Assembly (NCBI GenBank): GCA_034359265.1
Contig: CP136890.1
Location: forward strand, 1,118,501-1,182,500
DNA from: Canna indica
Lineage: Eukaryota > Streptophyta > Magnoliopsida > Zingiberales > Cannaceae
Length of the DNA: 64,000 bases
Direction of reading: 5' to 3'
The notes beneath the pieces were generated by a model. The model made no database searches, was not told the DNA's origin, and saw only the letters and a list, made by a program, of their open reading frames with translations. Each line of letters starts with the position of its first letter. The stretch's first letter is position 1. Positions 1 to 11,924 of this stretch are shown piece by piece. The position numbers and the translations under genes are program-made.

Positions 1-1200
1 ATGATATTATGCAAGTGTACTGGTGTTGTCAATTTAAACCAATTAAATATAAATTTATTTTTATATGGAAAATATCTTGAACCAAATTTCAATAGAACAA
101 CTGCCACATTATAACTGAATATAACAATGTGATGGCTCATTAGTCAATATTGAACTACTGAAAGGACAACAAAAAGTCAAAAACCAGTATGCATACAAAA
201 AAATAACAACCATGTTATATTTCTGCTACAGCTAATATAATTAAGTTACTCATTTATAATTTGTTTTTAATTATTATCATCACAAGTTCACAACACCTAA
301 TGGTCCTAAATCATGATTTCAATAATAACTTATGAGTTTCAACCATACACTAGGGCAATAAACAATTAAACAAAAAAAAGTCAAAAATTAATCAAGATTC
401 AAGAATGCATTACTGCTCGATCCATAGTAAACATGGAGCGATCTTGCACTTTATGGTTCTGGTAGTAGACGAAGGTAGCCCGGAGAAGGCTAAAGGCAGG
501 GGGCAGCCTCGACGAAGGTTAAAGGCAGCCCGACGAAGGTCGATGGCAGCATGTCGAAGGTCGAACCATCGACGAGTTATGATCGAACTCCAAAGATTGG
601 CGATGTTGCTGCAGGGCTGCAAATTTGCGGATGGGCGCCGTTGGTCGAAGTCGCAAAGATAAGCATTGTTGTGATAATTAGGCGACATTACGAAGGTGGC
701 TCTAGCCAGCCCAACAGAGACACCGAGACAGGGAGATCGACAAATTGCGATGAGGTGTGGGCCGGGCCACAAGTTGATTGACGAAGCCGTGGATCATTAG
801 CTGGCCGCTTTTCGGAAGAACTTGTCATGTTTACCAACTATCGACCACAAAATGTCTCACTGTCTCGGTGGAGTCGTTGTATCTGGAGGAATCACATATG
901 TTATCGTTTGTCGCGCTAGTGAGCAAAGGCAGGCGCTCGTTGGCTTTAGCCAGCGACAACGGCTAGCGAAAATGCCCAACCCCCTAGCGGAGAGAAGTAG
1001 AGATTAGCTAGTTGTTGGTTGACTGATGGCTATCTACTGATCGGAGATGGTGAGCATGGAGTTGAGAACATTTGGTTTGAGGGCAAAGATAGTCAAAAAC
1101 ATGAAATGAAAGGAGTCCAATAGATGAAACTTCATGCGCATGCGAACGCAGTCGAGGCACATGTGCACAGTAGGGGCCACTGCCCCCACATTGGATTTGC
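1..1200. other. Intergenic, no supported gene
   Basis: No reading frame here looks like a known protein. Bases 1-400 are AT-rich. From about 400 to 1240 the DNA is more GC-rich, with a short degenerate repeat containing GACGAAGGT and AAGGCAGCC around 465-560. The short open frames lack splice sites or domain signatures and look like chance frames. I see no terminal repeats that would identify a transposon. Confidence 0.5.
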
Positions 1201-2130
1201 TGCTTGATTGAAGATTTGAGAATTTTGGTAAAATCATAAAAACTTTATTATAAATATCTATGATTTTTCTAAAATTATCAAAATATTTTTATTAATATAA
1301 TATTAAGGGGTTAAATGTAATTTATTAAATATAAGAACTTAACAAAAGAAAAAAACTACTAATATAATATTTAGGGGTTAGAAATTTGAGAATTTTTGCA
1401 AAATCATAAAAGTTTATGATTTGTTGGCAAACCATAAATACTTTAAGGCATTTATCAACATCATAATTTTTTATGATATACCCAAATTAATCATCAATTC
1501 TATACATTTGCTTAATCGCGTTAGTATGCCTAACTCATCCCAAAAGTTGGCTCATGAGGAGAGGATTGTTCAAATTATTTAAAGGCTATCTTGGCCATGT
1601 TTTTAACCAATGTGACACTTTAACACACTCCCCTCACGCCCAGAATTGAACATCTGGAGCGTGGAGTTTTGCAGGACTAGATATTTGCGGGTGACACAAT
1701 ATCAACCACACAACTGGCTCTGATACTATGTTAAAAAATTAATAGATCTAACTCATCCTAGCTCATGAGGAGATGATTGTCCAAAATATTTAAAGATTAT
1801 CTTGGTCATGTTTTTAATTAATGTGGACTTTAACAGTTTGACAAAAAATCACTAACATCATATACATGTATTTCAATACATAATTTTTAAAAATTTGAAA
1901 TATTTATAAAGTTAATAAATCTATCAATCTAGAATGAAATATTAACTACAATTATATTCACAGTTAAAACTTTGGTAAAAAGTTCTTGATCGTTTTTAAT
2001 ACATTTTACAACATATGAAATTTTAAATTTTGTATACTTATAAATTTAACAAAAATAAGACATGAAATATGGTGTTAATTACATTAATATTGACAGTTAC
2101 AAAATTTGGTTAAAAGTTTCTATCAACCAA
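1201..2130. repeat. AT-rich dispersed repeat, copy 1 (interrupted by a TRIM)
   Basis: The stretches 1201-1500 and 1836-2130 match, with divergence, the continuous stretch 5400-6240 in the same orientation. Shared landmarks in order are: AAAATCATAAAAACTTTA, TTATTAATATAATATTTAGG, TTTATGATATACYCAAATTA, AAAAATCACTAAC, and ATGAAATATTAAYTAYAATTATAT. The TRIM element at 1519-1835 interrupts this copy and is absent from the copy at 5400-6240. Confidence 0.55.
1519..1835 (-). mobile_element. TRIM/SMART-like miniature LTR retrotransposon
   Basis: Read on the - strand, two direct repeats of about 107 bp (plus coordinates 1729-1835 and 1519-1625) each begin TGTTAAAG. The first is followed by TAGTATCAGAGCCAG (1713-1728), a near match to the initiator-Met tRNA primer-binding site TGGTATCAGAGC. 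The second is preceded by a purine-rich tract, GGGCGTGAGGGGAGTG, acting as polypurine tract. The internal part is only about 100 bp and has no coding capacity. The whole is about 317 bp, similar to the SMART/TRIM class (known members are around 300 bp). No clean target-site duplication was seen, so the LTR A edge is approximate. Confidence 0.7.
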
Positions 2131-2259
2131 TATAATTGTGATTAACATATCAGTTTATTAACTTATGAACAAATCAAATTTAATTTTTTTATATAATTAT
2201 ATATAGACTTTGATAAATTTGTGTTATGTCCGGGTTAAAAATAAAAATAATAATAAAAT

Positions 2260-5200
2260 AATAAATAAAAATAGATGGTTGTATAAGTGGGTTGTGGCAG
2301 GTGGTAGATGAGGATGAGGTGCTGTTGAGGGATTTTAAGAGAGGGAAGCGGCGAGCGAGAGCTAGAGGTTGAGAAGTGGAGGGAGGAGATGCTGCAGGCG
2401 GAGGAGGAGTCGGCGTGTGTCGCCGGTGGAGCTCGTCGTCGTCGGAGTTGTGGAATCGAGGTAGGAGATCTCTTCCTTCTTCTTTACTTTCGCGTTTATT
2501 TTTCGACGACGACAACGAAGGACGAGGTCGCGCTGAAGAGCTGTGCCGAGCTGGCCGTGTTTGGTGGTGGCTTTCTCGGCCACTACTAGGCCGCTAGTGG
2601 GTCGGATCGGATCGGGAGGCCGATCAGAGGGTGGAGATTTTGGTGTGGTGGTCGCTGGCGGCTTGGGAGCCGCCCAACGTGGTGGTCGTCGGCAGCTTGG
2701 GGAGTTGCCCGGCGTGGATTCGGGGCAGGTAGAGGAGGCGACGGGATCAGGTGCATAAGGGGCAGCCGGCGGTGAGTCGGACCGGTCGCAGAGGTCGGGG
2801 AGAGGGCGGTCATGCCGCCTGGGTGATCGCCGGCGTCCGGGAGGGCGAAGCCGGCGTGGGTTCGAGCGGAGTAGGGGGCGGCGTCGGGAGAGGGAGTCGA
2901 GTGGGAGAGGAGGCGTTGGGTGGGTAGGAGACGAGCGGAGAGAAAGGTTTTTTTAGTTTAATAAATTGGGTGATTAAAGAAGAGAGCCGTATCGTATGAA
3001 ATGAGATTGATTTGTAAATTATTAGTATATTTTTATAGTTGATCGTAGAGTCGTCGAATCGAGTTGAGGTGAATACCAAAGTTGTAAATTTTCGCGTGCT
3101 GAATGTGATGGTGGTGTCGGATTTCAGATTGGAGATCATTTGGTATGATTTTGATATATTTTGGTATTTACTGTTGTTTAGTGAGTTAGTGATATATTTG
3201 TGTTTGAAATTAATTTATTTGGTGAGCCCCGAGTTGTCAGTTGAAGTTGAGGTGAATAGAAATCTTGATCATTTCCACGTGCTGAATGCGATGGTGGTAT
3301 CTTATTTTAGATTGGAGATCGTTTGATATGATTTATATATATTTTAGTATTTTACTGTTGTTTAGTAAGTTAGTGATATAGTTGTGTTTGGAATTAATTT
3401 AGTTGGTGGGCCCCGAGTTATCAGTTGCAGTTGAGGTGAATAGAAATCTTGATCATTTTCGCGTGCTGAATGCGATGGTGGTATCAGATTTCAGATTGGA
3501 GATCATTTGATATGATTTATATATATATCGGTATTTTGTTGTTGTTTAGTAAGTTAGTGATATAGTTGTGTTTGAAATTAATTTAGTTGGTGGGCCCCGA
3601 GTTGTCAGTTGTAGTTGAGGTGAATAGAAATCTGGATCATTTTCGCATGTCAAATGCGATGGTGGTATCGGATTTCAGATTAGAGATCGTTTGATATAAT
3701 TTATATATTTTTCGGTATTTTGCTATTCTTTAGTAAGTTAGTGATTGATAGATGTGTTTGAAATTAATTTAGTTGGTAGGCCCCGAGTTGTCAGTTGCAG
3801 TTGAGGTGAATAGCAATCTTGATCATTTTCGTGTGTTGAACGCGATGGTGGGGTTGGTTTTTCGAGAAAGCATTATTAGGATATTCTTTCAGTTGGTTAG
3901 TGGTTGAGGTTGTCGAGATATTTAAATAATATTAAATTATTAGTTTGATAATTTAGTTGATTAATTGGTGTGAAATAATTGGGTGTTTGGAGAGTGAGTT
4001 GAGCATGGGTGTTTGAAGAGTGGACATTGGAGAGTGGATTGAGCATGAGTGTTTGGAGAGTGGGTCGAGCATGAGTTGAGCTTGCAAGTCTGTTGTCCTT
4101 TGTCTGTTGTTGATTTATCGTCAGAGATAAATTACGAAAATATCCTTGCTTTCGTTGTTTGCTTTGCTTCTTAAAATTTATTAAACTCCTGTTACACATT
4201 ATTGTTGGACATGCCATGTAGAGAAATTGTATGTGTTACATTTTATTATTGCTTATTGGTGTTTATTCTTGATCATAGTATGTTGTACTAATCCTATGGT
4301 GCATTGGATTAATCATTGTATGCATAGTGCCATTTTGATATATGTGGTGTCGTTTACTTATTGAGCATATTATTATCCTGTTGATCTTGTCATAATCACT
4401 TAGAGTTGTGATATTGTCGATCATGATGATGTTATGTTATTATCATGTTGTTCATGTTGTTATCACTTGGAGTTGTTGTTATATTATTGATCATGTCATA
4501 ATCACTTGGAGTTATTGTTATATTGTTGATCATGGTGATATATCTTGTTGCACTCTTGGAGTCGAGTTGCATGGTTGTAGTCGATCTGGAGGCTACGGTC
4601 TTGGAGAGGACTTCAGTCCAAGACCATTTTATTGCGGTAACCCCCCAGGAATGGGAGAGGGTATGGATATTGACTAGTCACTTTGGGCACCTTCGGGTGT
4701 GGGGATGTCGGACGCGACATCCGTCGGGTTACCTGCTTGGTGGGGGTGGTCGTATCACCGTTGGAGTGGACGATTGATGCCACTCTACAGGTGGTAGAGT
4801 GCGAGGTTTTTACCCAATCGTCCATACGCTCGATGATTCAGTTGATATTATTTAGGAGTATGTGAGGTGTATTTATTGTGTTTATTGCCTTTGACTGCAT
4901 CTTAGATCATGTTGTTATGCATTGTTGAGTTGACAATTGATGCTTGTTGATCATATTGTGATTCTCTTACTCAACACCTGCTGATCTCCATTATTTTTGC
5001 TTCAGACTTGCAAGGGTGAGCGGTCAATTTGTAGATCGTTGTGTAGATAGTTTTTAGACAGTTAGTAGGCAATCGTAGATGTGGAGCTCTGATTGTGATT
5101 GCTTTTGTATTTTGTTTTGCTTTATCATCTTATAGCTCTTGATATTGATATTGTTATTTTGGAGCTGTAATATGTAGAACTATTTTATATTTTGTTAAAT

Positions 5201-5390
5201 CTTGTATTTGATCGAACTGTTTCTTATCGTATGTATTGTTGGACTTATGGATTGTGATTATTGATTTTAATGGTCTTTTATATTATGTTATGATTCATGG
5301 CTTTTTCTTTCGCTGCGCGGTGTTCGAGTCGCCATCGCATCTCGAGCCGGGGGCCGTGGCGCAACAATTTGTGTGTGGGGAGGGGGGCAA
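2260..5390. repeat. Repeat-rich non-coding block of unknown identity
   Basis: This block lies between the two AT-rich repeat copies. It starts with a GC-rich part (about 2280-2945), continues with the 184-bp tandem array (3035-3850), then short imperfect tandem repeats at about 3975-4080 (unit containing GAGCATGAGTGTTTGGAGAG) and 4390-4540 (unit containing CACTTGGAGTTGTTGTTATA). A moderately GC-rich single-copy-looking stretch follows (4550-5060), ending in a GC-rich patch near 5310-5370. No long open frame or protein domain is visible. It could be the inside of a large non-autonomous retroelement, but I saw neither LTR ends nor a primer-binding site. Confidence 0.4.
3035..3855. repeat. About 184-bp tandem repeat, roughly 4.5 copies
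   Basis: The anchor TTGAGGTGAA recurs at 3064, 3247, 3431, 3615 and 3801, giving spacings of 183, 184, 184 and 186 bp. Each unit also carries GGGCCCCGAGTTGTCAGTTG (variants), CGTGCTGAATGCGATGGTGG, GGAGATC(A/G)TTTGATATGAT and GTAAGTTAGTGATATA in the same order. The first unit lacks the CCCCGAG part and the last is truncated near 3850. The unit length resembles plant satellite monomers, but the array is short and sits in gene-bearing DNA. Confidence 0.8.
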
Positions 5391-5399
5391 TTTGGGTAT

Positions 5400-6240
5400 A
5401 TAATAGAAAAATTATGGTTTTGCCAAATAACATAAAGTATTTATGGTTTTATCGATAAATCACAATTTTAATTTTACAAAAAATCTCAAATTATTTTTAT
5501 TAATATAATATTTAAGGGGTTAAAGTTAATTTATTAAATATAAAAACTTAACAACAGATTAGTTTATTAATATAATATTTAGGTGTTAAAATTTTGAGAA
5601 TTTTGATAAAATCGTAAAAATATTATTACATAGTATTTATGAATTTACCAAAATTATCAAAATATTTTTATTAATGTAATATTTAGGGGTTAAAGGACAA
5701 TTATTAAATAAAAAACTTTTAAATTTTTTTATTAAATATAATATTCATGGATTTAAAATTTGAGAAAATGGGCAAAATCATTAAACTTCATCATCACAGA
5801 GTATTTTTGATTTTGCCAAAATTATCTAATTATTCTTATTAATATAAATATTTATGGGTTAAAGGTAATTTATTAAATATAAAAACGTAACAAAAGATAA
5901 AACTTATTAATATATAATATTTAGGAGTTAAAAGATAATTTACGCATAATCATAAAAACTTTACGATTTATTGGCAAACAATAAATAATTTAAGGTATTT
6001 ATCAATATCATAACTTTTTATGATATACTCAAATTACCCCCTAATTTTATTAATTTATTTAATTTTAATTATAGGCAATTAGAGATTTTGATGAAAAATC
6101 ACTAACTGCACATATATATTAATACATAACATTTTTATATTTTACATGTTTTCGTAAACTAATAAATTTAACAATATAAAATGAAATATTAATTATAATT
6201 ATATCATAATTAAGAACTTTGATGAAAGACTCGCGCATAA
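5400..6240. repeat. AT-rich dispersed repeat, copy 2, with internal ~180-bp period
   Basis: This is the uninterrupted counterpart of 1201-2130. Within 5480-5940 a sub-unit of roughly 180 bp recurs about three times, each containing two copies of TTATTAATATAATATTTAGGG followed by TTAAA and an AATTTATTAAATATAAAAAC stretch. No coding potential. Confidence 0.55.
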
Positions 6241-6732
6241 AATTTTAATCTTCACATATTTATGAAACTTAAAACCTAGATATATATTTGAATGACTTCA
6301 CAATTCACATATTCACATATAAATTATGAGAAAAAATGTATATAGACAATCTACTCACATAAATCTTTATGAATGAGTGGAAATAAATTTTAAGCGATTG
6401 AATATAGATGAAAAATAAATGAATATGTTCATATCCATTCTATTTTTTTTTATGTTCATATATATATATTTTTCTATCGATTATAATTAAATTAATTAAG
6501 CCTATAAGGAAATCTAAAATCAAAGTCAACTCCAAAGTCAAATCTTCTACTTGCTTACCTCTGCATCTTCCACATGCAGATGATGCTAAAATATTCGTTG
6601 ACCTCGACATCAATATGCCCAGGCACATGGCCTTAGCACATATCATGGCGGTCACGCCCTTCATCGATCACATAGTCGTCTCTATTGCTCTACCAAAGCA
6701 GGAGAAGAATGGCACCTGCAACATTGAGATCA
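6241..6732 (+). promoter_or_regulatory. Upstream region of RLK-A with W-box cores
   Basis: AT-rich DNA precedes the first exon of RLK-A. GTCAA cores (TTGAC on the other strand) lie at 6525-6529 and 6537-6541, about 200 bp before the start codon. TTGAC is the core of the WRKY-binding W-box. A role is inferred from the clustering and from similar clusters upstream of the other RLK copies. Confidence 0.35.
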
Positions 6733-9700
6733 ATGGCTCTTTGGTTCTTTCTCCTGCTGCGCGCTGGGAGCTGCCTGTTTCAGTAGAGTCCACGGCCAGT
6801 CTGCTACTGATGGTATTAATGGAACTTGATCTAAAGCTTCTTCTTCCTTTTAGACTTCTTATTAATGAGCTATATATATCTTCAAATTGCAGGTTACATA
6901 AGCATCGACTGTGGCCTCACAAGCAACACTACTTACTCCGATGCTACTACCGGCATAACATACGCGTCGGATGATGAGTTCATCGACACTGGTGTCAAGT
7001 CCACCATCTCTTCAAATTACTTATCCTCCTCCCTCGACAGACAACTGTCAACCGTGCGAAGCTTCCCCAGCGGAACTCGCAACTGCTACGTGTTGAAGGT
7101 GAAGCGTAACCGGAGGTATCTCCTGAGAGCGACCTTCATGTATGGAAACTACGACGGCCTGAATCAAGCGAGCCTCGGCAATCCGCTGCTGTTCGATCTT
7201 TACGTGGACGTCAACTTCTGGTGGAGGATGAACATCTCCAGTGCAGTTCATGATCACAGACCGGAGCTCATTTTTGTGGCTGCTGCTGATGCTGTATCGA
7301 TTTGCTTGGTTAAAACTGGGCCTGCAACTCCCTTCATCTCTGCACTGGAGCTGAGGCCACTGAAGGACACTATATATACTTATGCCAATGCTACGCAAAA
7401 TCTGGTCTTGTCCTTCCGTATCGACGTAGGATCGGGGTCAACATCCTACTTGAGGTGAGAAAAATTAGCTCTGCAGAATGTTCGATCATGTTATTAATTA
7501 ATTATGATCCAATATTTCGAAGCAGATATCCGGACGATGCTTACGATCGAATCTGGGTGCCGTACATCGACAAGGCGGCCGGTTGGACAACTCTAACTAC
7601 TACGCAAACCGTCCAAAACATTCCGCAAGAAACGTTCGAGGAGCCGTCGGCGGTGATGCAGACGGCGGCAATGCCCATCAACTCCAGCAAGATGGAGTTC
7701 TACTGGGACTACGAGGGCACGGGAGGCCAACCCAACGAGTTCTACGCCAACTTTTACTTTGCGGAACTTCGCCCGAACACCTTGCGGGCGTTCAACTTGT
7801 ACCTCAATGACGAGAATATATACATCAACTACACCCCTTTTTACCTCGTATCGGACGTCATATACACCACTTTTCCGGTTAGGGGGAGCGAGCGTTACAG
7901 TTGGTCGCTCAACTCCACGGGCCTGTCTGCGTTCCCCCCCATCCTCAATGCGCTCGAGGTCTACACGCCGATGAATCTTCCTAACCTGCCGACCGACTCC
8001 GGGGACGGTACGCCAGATCATCTTGTATATATTCCCCTCTTTGATTTAGGGTTTTCCTCATTATAAAAATTAGTACCGCCAGAGCAGAGTCTACTATAAG
8101 AAGTATGGGGGTTCTTGAATCATGAAGATGGATTTGAGATAATATTAGTTGTCAGAGTCAATTGCAAAAAGAATTAGTAAAACTTGTTCTTGAATCCTGA
8201 AGAAGGATTTGGCATATCCCTAAAGCACATGTTTTTAGGGCATATCACATGTTGAAAATGGAAAAGAAAGATATTTGACATACCAATAATAGAAAATTAC
8301 AAGAAGAAATGATGCCTTTTCTTTTTGTTCCTCAAATTTATGTGTTATGCCTTGCCCTAACTTGCTCTTCAAACGTTGTATATATAATTTATATCTTTAT
8401 TATTTTGGAAATCAGTTGATGCCATTAATGCCATCAAGGGACAATATGAACTGAAGAAAAGTTGGACCGGCGATCCATGTGCTCCCAAAGAATATGCTTG
8501 GGATGGCTTGAATTGTAGCTACGGTCCCAACCGACCAAGGATCACAAGTGTGTAAGTTTTAACTTTGGAGAAGAAGATAAATACCGTTGAAATTGTGGAA
8601 AAATGCTTCTCTAAGAAAATTCTATGACACCAAGCTAATGAACCAAATTTCTTTGCAGAAATCTGTCATCAAGTGCATTGACTGGTGTTATTTCTTCTTA
8701 TTTTGCCAAGCTCACAGAAATTGAGTCTCTGTAAGTTCTAGTAGCTTTACTCTTTCAGGTTTTCTCTCTCAATTATTTAATTCAAGCATAAGAAAGTTGT
8801 AATAATTTTTTATTAGTTATGTTAAATTTTTTACTCTAAGCAAAACTTTGCTACCATTCAATTTGTCGTTTGCTCTAGCTCCTTTCTTTTTTCAGTTATT
8901 TTCAACATTTTGAGGCAAAATCTAGCAGTGACTTACATGTGAGACTTCTCATTTCAGTGACTTGTCATACAACAACCTAACAGGAATAGTACCTGATGTT
9001 CTAGGAAGTTTGCCATCACTAAAAGTCCTGTAAGAAATTTTACATTTACTTTCAGTTTTTAATTGAACAATAAAACTTGCAGCTAATTTTTGGTGCCTTT
9101 CTGCAGAAATTTGACCCGTAATAATCTGACTGGGCCAATTCCTCCTTCCCTACTTAAAAAATCTCAAAAAGGGTCTCTGGTATTGAGGTCTGCTTTTCCT
9201 TTGTCCTTTCCATGTTTTAGGCTATAGCCACTTCAATAATGTTCTCCTACTGTTTAATTTCTCTGCACTAATAAATGATAGAGCTCTAAGACTACCCCAT
9301 AAATGCTGGGAAATTACTAATCTCAAACTTGAAAACTAATGCTAGAACTGATCAAAGTCTTTGCGCCAATGGGAATTCTTGTGAAGCAACAACAGGCACA
9401 AAAACATCAAAGAAGAAGATTTCAACACCTATTATAGTGATTATTTGTGTAGTTCCTGTGGTGCTTCTGGTATTTCTTGCAGCCATCTGCTTCGTTTGCA
9501 GAGCGAGGAAGTTAAATGGTATGTGCTTCTTGCAACAAATCACAACTGTCCATGCATGTGTTTGTTCAATTTTATCCTAGAGATAATGAGCAAGCACTAG
9601 CTAATTAATCACATTTCTGTGACCTACATTCTGTCATGTTCAATTTTAAAGGGCCAACAATCTCTGTGAGGCCAGAGAAGGAAAATTTGCACAACTTAGC

Positions 9701-11584
9701 GAAGGACCATGAAGACAATCATTTTCAACTTGAGAACCGACTGTTCACGTACAAGGAGCTGGAGAAGATAACAAACAACTTTAAAAGAGTTCTTGGCAAG
9801 GGTGGATTTGGTACTGTATTCCATGGCAGCTTGGAAGATGGTACTCAAGTTGCAGTCAAGACACTCTCTCAGTCATCATCACAAGGAACCAAAGAGTTTC
9901 TAGCTGAGGTACTAATTAACTAATTAAATGCCAGACATAGCTTAGATATATGAATTTAACAATTATGTTTCTCATTGCAGGTTCAGCACTTAATAAGGAT
10001 TCATCATAAGAACTTGGTTTCTTTGGTTGGTTACTGCATGGAAGGAGATTATCTGGCGCTTGTCTATGAGTACATGTCTCAAGGGACCCTACAGGATCAC
10101 ATTACAGGTTTACAATCATGGATGTCTTTATTCAATTTCCACCTAAAATTGGAATTACTTACTCAGCAGTCTGATGTTGCCATAAATAATATGCATTCTG
10201 TTTGGTTCAAACTTGTATAATAGTTTGATTTAGATAAAAAAAATCAAAAGGATGGTACCATCAGCCTGAGGTGTTACTTAGTTCAGTTAAATGGTTTTTC
10301 AGAAAGAACCTGACTGGATAGGAAAAAACCACGAAATACTATGTGATCAAGGATACTGGGAACTGTGAAGACACCCTAACCACTATAGAAACTAACGGAT
10401 CTTCTTATAATCTTGCTAATATAGGTTAAACCTTAGTTTGCACAATCATAACCATTTCACGTGTACGGCCTTACTGTCTAGTGTCACATGAAATCTTGAA
10501 TATAAATGACTACTTATCCTTTTTTTGCTAAAGTTCTAGTTAACAGGGAAATGGGTTCTTACAAACATCATGTTCAACAGGTAAAACCCACAGTTTCTGT
10601 GCTTTGAATTGGGGAAAGCGTCTCCAGATTGCAATTGAAGCTGCACAAGGTTTGCAATGATACACAGTACATATAAGTCTTGTTGGGGGCTCATTCATCT
10701 AGCTCCGTTCTCTCCATTTGCATTCAAGGTTCTTAATGGCATGCAGGATTGGAGTATTTGCATAAGGGATGTAAACCACCACTAGTCCATAGAGATGTGA
10801 AGACTGGAAACATCCTCTTGAGTGAAATGCTTGAGGCCAAGATTGCAGATTTTGGACTGTCCAAGGCTATGCATCATGATGTTACCAATATACCCACAGC
10901 TGTGGTTGGTACGCCAGGATACCTAGATCCTGAGTATGTCATCAACTTTCTTTCTCTTTCTTTACAGCCATATAGGTAGTTTTAAAATTTAAGATAATTA
11001 AGTTTACCATAAAGATCGCTAAGAGAAAATCATCCAAACTATTGAAAAGTAAGGTTACAATTCCCAAATGGATAATTAAGTTTAGCATATTATTCTTTGA
11101 CAAAAAAAAGGAAGCTAATTTGGTTATGTGCGATGGTTTTCTAGGTACTACTCCACCTTCCAAATGAGTGAGAAGAGTGATGTATATAGCTTCGGGGTGG
11201 TACTCTTGGAGCTCATCACAGCAGAACGTCCAATTCTAACAAGTGCGCAAAATGCTCATATAGTTCAACAAGTGCGCCAAAGGCTCATCAAAGGGAACAT
11301 CGAGGATGTTGTTGATCCAAAGCTGCAAAGGGACTATGATGTGAATTCAATCTGGAAGGCTGCCGATGTAGCTTTTAAATGCACGGCCCAGACCTCCCAG
11401 CAGAGGGCCAACCATGACTGAGATCATAATTGAGCTGAAGGAGAGCTTGGCACTGCAGAGCTCTCATGAGAGGACTCTCAATTCTAGCAATAGCGATGAC
11501 ATCTTAACTGAAACAAATGAGATAAGCCAGAACAGTGCTATTGAAATGGAGCGGTTTTCTAAGTTTTCTCCTTCAGCAAGATAA
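6733..11584 (+). CDS. RLK-A: malectin-like LRR receptor kinase (LRR-I), two apparent frameshifts
   Basis: Predicted plasma-membrane receptor kinase. Exons by eye: 6733-6812, 6893-7454, 7526-8007, 8416-8551, 8659-8730, 8958-9029, 9107-9187, 9346-9518, 9652-9908, 9981-10107, 10581-10649, 10747-10933, 11145-11584. Exons 2-3 form the malectin-like ectodomain ([26 protein letters not shown]). Exon 4 has the GDPC motif, exons 5-7 the LRRs, exon 8 one transmembrane helix. The kinase shows [21 protein letters not shown] and [10 protein letters not shown]. Two breaks: the ATG at 6733 hits TAG after 17 codons, while the +1 frame ([10 protein letters not shown]) is the one that joins exon 2. Near 11408 an extra G turns the expected RPTM into RANHD-stop; without it the tail ends PSAR at 11584. 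Summed exons are 2738 nt, exactly two more than 912 codons. This is either a recent pseudogene or two assembly errors. Confidence 0.85.
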
Positions 11585-11924
11585 GTACTGATACAGATTA
11601 AGTCTCCTCAGTGCTCAGATCTTCAGTTATGCTCTGTTGGTTATCTTAAAACTTATATTTGTTTGTGTTTGAGCTTAATTATATGGTGAACTCGAAAGAT
11701 TCTTTTGAGTTTTTGTAATTTGGATAAGTTGGGATGTCGATTTCATTTGTTGATAACATTGCATATTAATTTCTTTATCAATTGTATTTCTTAACAATGT
11801 GTAGTAATGTGTAGTGGGAGTTTACGGACTACGTGCAACGGTGAGGACTACGTGTAGGGTCGAGGGTGCACGATCGTGGTCATGCGTGGGTGAAGCTTTA
11901 GTGGTATGTGAATGGGGTCGAGGT
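11585..11924. other. 3' flank of RLK-A, no gene
   Basis: AT-rich 3' flank, then a short G-rich stretch near 11810-11920 that repeats ACTACGTG and GTGAGGA words. No coding signal is visible. Confidence 0.4.

Noticed and set aside
2189..2815. Overlapping GC-rich frames as possible genes
   Set aside because: Low-complexity composition on both strands, no domain, no convincing splice sites.
6615..6974. An alternative upstream start for RLK-A at 6615
   Set aside because: This frame crosses the exon-1 donor in the wrong phase and does not give a signal peptide joined to the malectin-like domain.
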